NCBI GenBank assembly: GCA_025455505.1
Contig: JALOMK010000030.1
Location: 1 to 11,017 of the forward strand
Source: Bacteroidales bacterium
GTDB lineage: Bacteria > Bacteroidota > Bacteroidia > Bacteroidales > VadinHA17
Length of the DNA: 11,017 nt
Direction: 5' to 3'
Shown here in pieces: positions 5,926-11,017 of this stretch; the first letter of the stretch is position 1, and each line of letters starts with the position of its first letter. The position numbers were made by a program, and so were the translations under genes. The notes under the pieces are model-generated. The model ran no database searches, was not told where the DNA came from, and saw only the letters and a list, made by a program, of their open reading frames with translations.

Positions 5926-8565
5926 ATGAAAAGAATTATTCTGTCACTTGCAGTTTGCATACTTGCAGTTGCAGTTTTAAACGGTCAGGACCCTGAGAAA
6001 AAAAAATACAAGGCAACACGGGTGCCGGCTGCACCCGTAATAAACGGGCTCCTCGATGAGGATTTCTGGGAAACCGAAGGAGAATGGGTTGACGATTTCG
6101 TACAGCACGAACCCTACAACGGGGCAAAAGCATCACAGAAAACCGATTTCAAGATACTCTTTGACGATGACAACCTTTATGTTGCCGTGAAAGCCTTTGA
6201 CACGGCACCCGACAGCATCGTGAACAGGCTCACGCGCCGCGACCAGGCCGACGGAGACCTTGTTGCAATAATTCTCGACAGCTACCACGACCTGAGGACA
6301 GCCTTCTGCTTCGGAGTGAGCTCCGCCGGGGTGAAATATGATCTCATGTTTACAAACGACGGCCAGAATGAGGATGAGACCTGGGACCCGAACTGGTGGG
6401 TAAAAACATCTATTAATAAGGAAGGCTGGGTTGCTGAAATGAAAATTCCCCTCAGCCAGGTACGCTTCGAGAAGAATTCCGCAGATGTCTGGGGTCTCGA
6501 ACTTGCCAGGGTGCTGTACAGGAAGAATGAAACATGCTTCTGGCAGCATATCCCGAAAGAAGCTCCCGGGCTGGTGCATCTTTTCGGCGAAATATCAGGA
6601 CTTGAGGAAATAGAGCCACGTAAGATCTTCGACATCACTCCCTACGGAGTGGCAAAAGCCGAAACTTTCGAAGCGGAACCTGATAACCCTTTCCGGGCTG
6701 ACGGGAGATCATTTAATCTGAATGCAGGTCTCGATGCAAAAATAGGCGTCACGAACAACATGACGATGGACCTTACGATTAATCCCGATTTCGGCCAGGT
6801 GGAGGCCGATCCGTCTGAAGTGAACCTTTCTGCGTATGAGACCTTCTTTGAAGAGAAAAGGCCCTTTTTCATCGAGGGCAACAATATCACAAATTTCGGA
6901 CTTGGTATCGGGGATGGCGGTGTAGGAAACGACAACCTTTTTTACTCAAGAAGGATAGGCCGGAGACCTGAAGGCTATCCCGATCTTGAAGATGACTGGC
7001 ATGCGGATGTGCCTACGATCACAAACATCATCGGTGCCGCAAAACTTACCGGCAAAACTCAAAAAGGCCTCTCGGTAGGATTTATTGAAGCTCTTGCTGC
7101 TGAAGAAAAAGCGGAAATAGATACTGTTGGCGGCACTAAGTACGAAACCGTGGAACCTCTTACAAACTACATGGTTGGAAGAGTGCAGAGGGATATTAAC
7201 GAAGGGAACACGATAGTAGGCGGGATATTTACAGGCACAAACAGGTTCCTCGACGACAATCTCAGCAGGTATATGCACAAATCAGCCTATTCAGGCGGGA
7301 TTGATTTCACGCAGTATTTCAAGGATAAAAACTGGATGTTCAACCTCAACACGGCATTCAGTTATGTTGAAGGATCTCAGGAAGCAATATATTATACCCA
7401 GACTTCATCTGCCAGGTATTTTCAACGACCCGATAACGACCACACCGAACTTGATTCAAGCCGGACTTCCCTTGCCGGATCCGGCGGCAGAATGCAGGTG
7501 ATGAAACTAAACGGCCATTGGAACTTTATGCTGGCCTCGATCTGGAAAACACCCGGATTTGAGACAAATGATATAGGCTTCCTGAGAGAATCAGACCAGA
7601 TACTCAATGTACTGTGGGCGGGATATAACGTGTGGGATCCCAAAGGAATATACCTTAGGTACAACATAAATTTCGACGTCTTCCAGGTGACAAACTTCGG
7701 TGCTGAGAACCTCGGAAAAGGCTTTGAATGGAACGGCTCAATGCAGTTTAAAAACTACTGGAACGTGTTTACCGGGGGAAATCTTGTCAGCAGCGGCGTC
7801 CAGACCGGACTTCTCAGGGGTGGCCCTTCCATGGAAATGCCGGGAAACATTAACCTGAGACTGGGATTCTCCACCGACAACAGGAAAAAAGTAAACCTTG
7901 AGGTATTTGGACGGGTAAGCAAGGGCTTTGAGAACAGTTCGGAGAATCTGTACACTCAGATAGAACTTTCATACAAACCAACAAACTGGCTGGTACTTTC
8001 GTTCGTTCCGGGCATAAGCAAATCATTCAGCGAGATGCAATATGTCACTCATAAAACTCCGCAGAACCAGCACAGGTATATTTTTGCAAGCATCGACAGG
8101 CAAACTGTAAACACCTCCTTCAGGATTAATTTAAACCTGAGTCCCGATCTTACTCTTCAATACTGGGGCCAGCCTTTTGTTGCAACGGGCAGATATTATG
8201 ACCATACGTTGATACTAGATAATAAAGCTCAAAACTACAAAGACAGGTTCTGGACATACAGCGAGAGCCAGAAGGAGACAGATGGTTCAAACTATGCAAT
8301 TGACGAGAATCTCGATGGAAAGACCGATTATTCATTTAAAAACAGCGATTTCAACGTTCGTGAATTCCTGTCGAACCTTGTGGTAAGATGGGAATACAGT
8401 CCAGGGTCATCCGTATATCTTGTCTGGAGCCAGACCAGGAGCAGTTATGAAAATACCGGAGAACTTAACTACTCTGATGATATTATTGACCTGTTCTCCA
8501 CAGCCGATAACCACCCCCATAATGTTTTCCTGGTAAAATTCAGCTACAGGTTCGGCCTTAAATAA
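5926..8565 (+). CDS. DUF5916 outer-membrane beta-barrel protein with N-terminal family 9 carbohydrate-binding-like domain
   Basis: Residues 1-20 are a signal peptide (MKRIILSLAVCILAVAVLNG, then QDPEKKK). A CBM9/DOMON-like beta-sandwich spans roughly 33-220, recognisable from APVINGLLDEDFWE, DFKILFDDDNLYVAVKAFD, WVAEMKIPLSQVRF and WGLELARVLYRKNE. The rest, about 235-879, is the DUF5916 region, rich in alternating aromatic strands. It opens with the family hallmark INPDFGQVEADPSEVNLSAYETFFEEKRPFFIEG and closes with VFLVKFSYRFGLK, a plausible last barrel strand. Proteins of this layout are common in Bacteroidota and are predicted outer-membrane barrels. Their substrate is not established, and the sugar-binding-like domain is only suggestive. 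The gene stands alone, about 200 bases from its upstream neighbour. An in-frame TAA abuts the ATG, so the start cannot be further upstream. Confidence 0.9.
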   Translation: MKRIILSLAVCILAVAVLNGQDPEKKKYKATRVPAAPVINGLLDEDFWETEGEWVDDFVQHEPYNGAKASQKTDFKILFDDDNLYVAVKAFDTAPDSIVNRLTRRDQADGDLVAIILDSYHDLRTAFCFGVSSAGVKYDLMFTNDGQNEDETWDPNWWVKTSINKEGWVAEMKIPLSQVRFEKNSADVWGLELARVLYRKNETCFWQHIPKEAPGLVHLFGEISGLEEIEPRKIFDITPYGVAKAETFEAEPDNPFRADGRSFNLNAGLDAKIGVTNNMTMDLTINPDFGQVEADPSEVNLSAYETFFEEKRPFFIEGNNITNFGLGIGDGGVGNDNLFYSRRIGRRPEGYPDLEDDWHADVPTITNIIGAAKLTGKTQKGLSVGFIEALAAEEKAEIDTVGGTKYETVEPLTNYMVGRVQRDINEGNTIVGGIFTGTNRFLDDNLSRYMHKSAYSGGIDFTQYFKDKNWMFNLNTAFSYVEGSQEAIYYTQTSSARYFQRPDNDHTELDSSRTSLAGSGGRMQVMKLNGHWNFMLASIWKTPGFETNDIGFLRESDQILNVLWAGYNVWDPKGIYLRYNINFDVFQVTNFGAENLGKGFEWNGSMQFKNYWNVFTGGNLVSSGVQTGLLRGGPSMEMPGNINLRLGFSTDNRKKVNLEVFGRVSKGFENSSENLYTQIELSYKPTNWLVLSFVPGISKSFSEMQYVTHKTPQNQHRYIFASIDRQTVNTSFRINLNLSPDLTLQYWGQPFVATGRYYDHTLILDNKAQNYKDRFWTYSESQKETDGSNYAIDENLDGKTDYSFKNSDFNVREFLSNLVVRWEYSPGSSVYLVWSQTRSSYENTGELNYSDDIIDLFSTADNHPHNVFLVKFSYRFGLK

Positions 8566-8696
8566 ACTGCAGCCAAACTTTAAACAACCCCGGAATGGTT
8601 ATACGCAGAACTCAGGATGAACGCCGGCAATGATTCCCTCTGCCGAAATGCATTTGCCGAAGGAATTAACAAGCCTTTATCCGACGGGACTGAACA

Positions 8697-8711
8697 ATGG
8701 ATTTTATCCAT
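8697..8711. repeat. Short perfect inverted repeat between the barrel and ChaN-like genes
   Basis: ATGGAT (8697-8702) and ATCCAT (8706-8711) flank a TTT loop. No T-run follows, so it is a poor terminator. The 180-base gap 8566-8745 otherwise holds only a 10-base palindrome AAATGCATTT (8646-8655), a repeated TGCCGAA, and no convincing gene. Confidence 0.25.
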
Positions 8712-8745
8712 GCTCTGGATTTTCAAATATTAAGCCAGGTGAACA

Positions 8746-8774
8746 TTGATAGTTGATTTTTGTTCCTTTCTTTG
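8746..8774 (+). promoter_or_regulatory. Weak promoter candidate for the ChaN-like gene
   Basis: TTTCTTTG at 8767-8774 matches the -7 box TAnnTTTG at seven of eight positions. A TTG at 8746-8748 is 18 bases upstream. Transcription would begin about 16 bases before the ATG at 8797, which fits starting at 8797 rather than at the TTG at 8746. Confidence 0.3.
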
Positions 8775-8796
8775 TCACAGCTTTAAATCTATCATA

Positions 8797-9663
8797 ATGA
8801 AACCAGCCCTTACGATTATTATTTCCCTGTTCACATTGTTAATTGCAGCCCAGGATAAACCCGCCTACACTGTATTCACTGGAGAAGGCAAAAAGGCCGA
8901 TTACAATGATATTATAAAGGATGCCCGCAAGGCGGATGTTGTGTTCTTCGGTGAACTTCACGACAATCCCATAGCCCACTGGCTCGAACTTGAAGTTACA
9001 AAAAGCCTCTATGCTGAGAAGGAAAATGATCTTGTCCTCGCGGCTGAAATGTTCGAGACCGACAACCAGCTTCTCATTGACGAATATCTCGGTGGACTTA
9101 TAAAGGAAAGTTCCTTTGAGAGCGAGGCAAGGCTGTGGAAGAATTACGGCACCGACTATAAGCCGCTCCTGAACTTTGCAAAGGAAAATGGTCTGAAATT
9201 TATCGCATCAAACGTTCCGAGAAGATACGCATCAATTGTTGCGACGGGAGGCTTTGAAGCGCTGGACAAGGTATCGGCCTCAGGACTGAAATACATTGCG
9301 CCGCTTCCCATCGAATACGATCCTGAACTTGCCTGCTACAAGGATATGCTCTCGATGGGCGGAGGAGCAATGCACGCAAACGCGAACCTGCCTAAAGCAC
9401 AGGCCCTCAAAGACGCAACAATGGCTAAATCGGTAGCCGACAACTGGCAGAAGCGCAAAACAGTTATACATTACAACGGAAGCTACCATTCAGACAGGTA
9501 CATGGGGATAATCTGGTATCTGAACAAGTATTCACCGGGTCTGAAAATAGTTACAATTACAACAATACTCCAGGATGACATTGAAAAGCCCGCCGCCGAT
9601 GCAATGGGGAAAGCCGACTTCCTTATCATTGTTCCGACATCAATGACACGAACCTACAAATAG
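8797..9663 (+). CDS. ChaN family (Tiki/TraB superfamily) periplasmic protein
   Basis: The 288-residue product starts with a signal peptide (MKPALTIIISLFTLLIAA, then QDKPAYT). The open frame extends upstream to a TTG at 8746, but the added 17 residues would precede the signal peptide, so the ATG at 8797 is preferred. Family marks are VVFFGELHDNP (48-58, the G-E-x-H motif), LAAEMFETDNQ (81-91), WKNYGTDYKPLLNFAKENG (114-132), FIASNVPRRYA (135-145), LKDATMA (204-210) and HYNGSYHSDRYMGI (225-238). ChaN of Campylobacter binds haem and is linked to iron uptake. Relatives are usually named lipoproteins, but here no lipobox cysteine is present and the only Cys of the mature protein is in LACYKD, so it is probably soluble in the periplasm. 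Haem binding is inference. A strong terminator follows. Confidence 0.88.
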   Translation: MKPALTIIISLFTLLIAAQDKPAYTVFTGEGKKADYNDIIKDARKADVVFFGELHDNPIAHWLELEVTKSLYAEKENDLVLAAEMFETDNQLLIDEYLGGLIKESSFESEARLWKNYGTDYKPLLNFAKENGLKFIASNVPRRYASIVATGGFEALDKVSASGLKYIAPLPIEYDPELACYKDMLSMGGGAMHANANLPKAQALKDATMAKSVADNWQKRKTVIHYNGSYHSDRYMGIIWYLNKYSPGLKIVTITTILQDDIEKPAADAMGKADFLIIVPTSMTRTYK

Positions 9664-9700
9664 TCAGCAATCAGCTTGTAAAAAGCACATACCGGATATG

Positions 9701-9735
9701 AAAAGAGTGCCGCGGAGGATTCCGGCACTCTTTTT
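9701..9735 (+). terminator. Intrinsic terminator after the ChaN-like gene
   Basis: AAAAGAGTGCCG (9701-9712) and CGGCACTCTTTT (9723-9734) form a perfect 12 bp stem with a 10-base loop, running into a T-run that ends at 9735. It lies 38 bases after the stop at 9663. It also separates this gene from the TonB gene and lies inside the upstream extension of the TonB frame, arguing against that longer start. Confidence 0.92.
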
Positions 9736-9814
9736 GTTTAACAGTAACTGTACCTCTTTTCAAAATAGCGGAAACCCACGATTGCCTGTGGTGTTTAACT
9801 TAAAACTATTTAAA

Positions 9815-10582
9815 ATGAAGAGGAACGAAGAAATTGTACCAGGATTTGATGAGATCGTTTTTGAAAACCGGAACAGGGAATACGGTGCATACGATCTCAG
9901 GAAACGCTACAATGCTGCAGCGGGAATATCGATAATCGGCTCTGTTGCAATCTGCACTGCACTGCTGTTGGCACTCTCGGTTTCGTCCGACAAGGGCATT
10001 GCAACTGCCGGACCAACAAATGTTTTAATAATTCTCGACGCCCCGGAGATCGCAGAACCGGTTTCTGCACCACCTCCAAAACCACCGGATGCCCCTGTTG
10101 ATGCCGTGCATAACATGAAACCCGAGGTAACCGATGATACTCTTAAAATCACTGACTTTATTCCGACAACCGATGATCTGGTTAATTCAGCTGTCAACAA
10201 AGGCATAGGCGACACTATTGTCTATTCCGAACCGGCTGACCCTGTAATTCCTGACAAGACCGAACCGCGCATATTTGTTGAGGAAATGCCCGAATACCCC
10301 GGTGGCATTCCCGAGTTACTGAAGTTTGTTGCAGCGAACCTGAAGTACCCGGAGGAGGCAATTGCTGCAAATATCGAGGGCAAGGTCATTCTGAAATTTG
10401 TAGTGAACACCGATGGTTCCACTGACAGGATTGAAGTCCTGAGGAGTGTTGACCCGCTGCTCGACAATGAGGCTGTAAGAGTAGTGAAGTCGCTGCCCCT
10501 ATTCAGACCCGGGAAGCAGGGAGGAGTCGCTGTACCGGTCTGGTTTACGATACCTGTAGTATTCCGGCTCAACAATAACTGA
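9815..10582 (+). CDS. TonB family protein (energy transducer)
   Basis: TonB spans the periplasm and passes inner-membrane proton-motive force from ExbB/ExbD to TonB-dependent outer-membrane transporters. I start the gene at the ATG at 9815 (255 residues), because FDEIVFENRNREYGAYDLRKRYN (residues 11-33 region) is the usual Bacteroidota N-terminus. The same frame runs back to 9698, but that part crosses a terminator hairpin. One membrane helix lies at about 34-56 (AAGISIIGSVAICTALLLAL). A short proline-rich linker (APPPKPPDAP, 85-94) and an acidic, extended stretch follow. The C-terminal TonB domain covers about 158-253, with MPEYPGG, LKYPEEAIAANIEGKVILKF, DGS and FRPGKQGGVAVPVWFTIPVVF. No ExbB/ExbD genes are in the window. 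The gene ends flush against a convergent gene. Confidence 0.93.
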   Translation: MKRNEEIVPGFDEIVFENRNREYGAYDLRKRYNAAAGISIIGSVAICTALLLALSVSSDKGIATAGPTNVLIILDAPEIAEPVSAPPPKPPDAPVDAVHNMKPEVTDDTLKITDFIPTTDDLVNSAVNKGIGDTIVYSEPADPVIPDKTEPRIFVEEMPEYPGGIPELLKFVAANLKYPEEAIAANIEGKVILKFVVNTDGSTDRIEVLRSVDPLLDNEAVRVVKSLPLFRPGKQGGVAVPVWFTIPVVFRLNNN

Positions 10583-10585
10583 TCA
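10580..10585. other. Shared palindromic stop hexamer TGATCA
   Basis: The palindrome TGATCA provides the TGA stop of the TonB gene on the plus strand (10580-10582) and the TGA stop of the convergent glycosidase gene on the minus strand (10585-10583). The two genes therefore meet with no spacer and no room for a terminator between them. A 6 bp hairpin, CGGAGA/TCTCCG (10594-10599 with 10609-10614), lies inside the tail of the glycosidase gene without a T-run. Confidence 0.9.
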
Positions 10586-11017
10586 CTTTGCCCCGGAGAG
10601 CCTGCCAATCTCCGAATACATCTGCCTGAAGCACATGGCCGGGGAGTCAGCTCCGCTCTCCGGTCTGATGCCGTAGTAACTGTCCATGAACTGAGAGGCT
10701 CCGGACCATACAGTCTGCACCATGCCCTGGAACCTGTCCTTCATCAGGGGAGTGGAGTGCTCCCTGAACCGGACCATATCCTGCACCTGGAGCACTGCAA
10801 CGGAGGGGTTCCTCCAGGGGCAGGTAACCACGCTCAGACCTTTGGCAGCAAACAATACTGCAGTCTGGTCTGGACGCTCATAGTGCCAGTCGCAGATTAC
10901 AACATCCTTTGGTATCATGTCTATTGCCCTGTGGGTGTTGTTCATGCTTGCCTCCCACTCTCCCAGGCCCGTTGTCTTTCCGTCGATAAGCCTGTCGCCC
11001 CATATCCACAGCTTCCT
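10583..11017 (-). CDS. Family 20 glycoside hydrolase-like protein, C-terminal part (N-terminus beyond window)
   Basis: The frame is open through the right edge, giving the last 144 residues. The ATG at 10945 is internal, because the open frame continues upstream as RKLWIWGDRLIDGKTTGLGEWEAS. Recognisable parts are the strand KLWIWGDRLIDG, then IPKDVVICDWHYERPDQTA, then GLSVVTCPWRNP. These resemble the last strands of the TIM barrel in family 20 (beta-hexosaminidase-like) proteins, where aromatic Trp residues line the sugar site. The catalytic Asp-Glu pair would lie upstream and cannot be checked here, so activity is unknown. No sorting domain is present at this C-terminus. Family placement is from remembered motif similarity and should be treated as probable only. 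Confidence 0.6.
   Translation of the reverse strand, partial: RKLWIWGDRLIDGKTTGLGEWEASMNNTHRAIDMIPKDVVICDWHYERPDQTAVLFAAKGLSVVTCPWRNPSVAVLQVQDMVRFREHSTPLMKDRFQGMVQTVWSGASQFMDSYYGIRPESGADSPAMCFRQMYSEIGRLSGAK

Noticed and set aside
5926..5985. Possible lipoprotein signal with Cys11 in the DUF5916 protein
   Set aside because: The residues before the Cys are LAV, not a proper lipobox, and the Cys lies too early inside the hydrophobic core; an ordinary signal peptide ending near LNG/QD fits better.
8617..8733. 38-codon plus-strand frame between the barrel and ChaN-like genes
   Set aside because: No recognisable motif, no signal peptide or promoter, and it overlaps short palindromes; best read as chance.

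Overview
The window looks like an ordinary chromosomal stretch from a member of the Bacteroidota, most likely a Bacteroidales-type organism. The grounds are a type IX secretion (T9SS) sorting domain, an S46 dipeptidyl-peptidase, a DUF5916 outer-membrane barrel, a TonB starting in the Bacteroidota style, TAnnTTTG-type -7 promoter boxes, and few Shine-Dalgarno sequences. No tRNA, rRNA, CRISPR array, insertion sequence or phage gene was seen. No gene-free stretch exceeds about 205 bases.

Layout, left to right. (1) At the left edge, on the minus strand, lies a small secreted protein with a T9SS type A sorting domain; its last few residues are outside the window. It is divergent from rnhB (RNase HII). 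(2) A periplasmic S46 dipeptidyl-peptidase of DPP7 type follows, with its own promoter and a strong intrinsic terminator. (3) A MarC-family membrane protein overlaps the start of an RNase HI gene by 11 bases. (4) A DUF1987/SiaC-like regulatory phosphoprotein is followed 3 bases later by a YbaK/ProX-like Ala-tRNA(Pro) deacylase, so the two probably form an operon. (5) A large outer-membrane protein combines a family 9 carbohydrate-binding-like domain with a DUF5916 barrel. (6) A periplasmic ChaN-type (Tiki superfamily) protein is closed by an intrinsic terminator. (7) A TonB-family energy transducer meets, tail to tail with no spacer, the C-terminal part of a family 20 glycoside hydrolase-like protein that runs off the right edge.

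How the genes fit together. Several products concern the cell envelope and nutrient capture: peptide trimming by the dipeptidyl-peptidase, the barrel protein, a possible haem-related ChaN protein, TonB and a glycosidase. Others are housekeeping: two RNases H for RNA/DNA hybrids and one tRNA proofreading enzyme. They form separate short transcription units, and I see no single dedicated system. The least explained parts are the SiaC-like gene without visible partner genes, the DUF5916 barrel, and the ChaN-like protein lacking a lipobox.

Start corrections. RNase HI most likely starts at 4259, the ChaN-like protein at 8797 and TonB at 9815. The longer open frames at each locus begin at weak start codons or run through a terminator.
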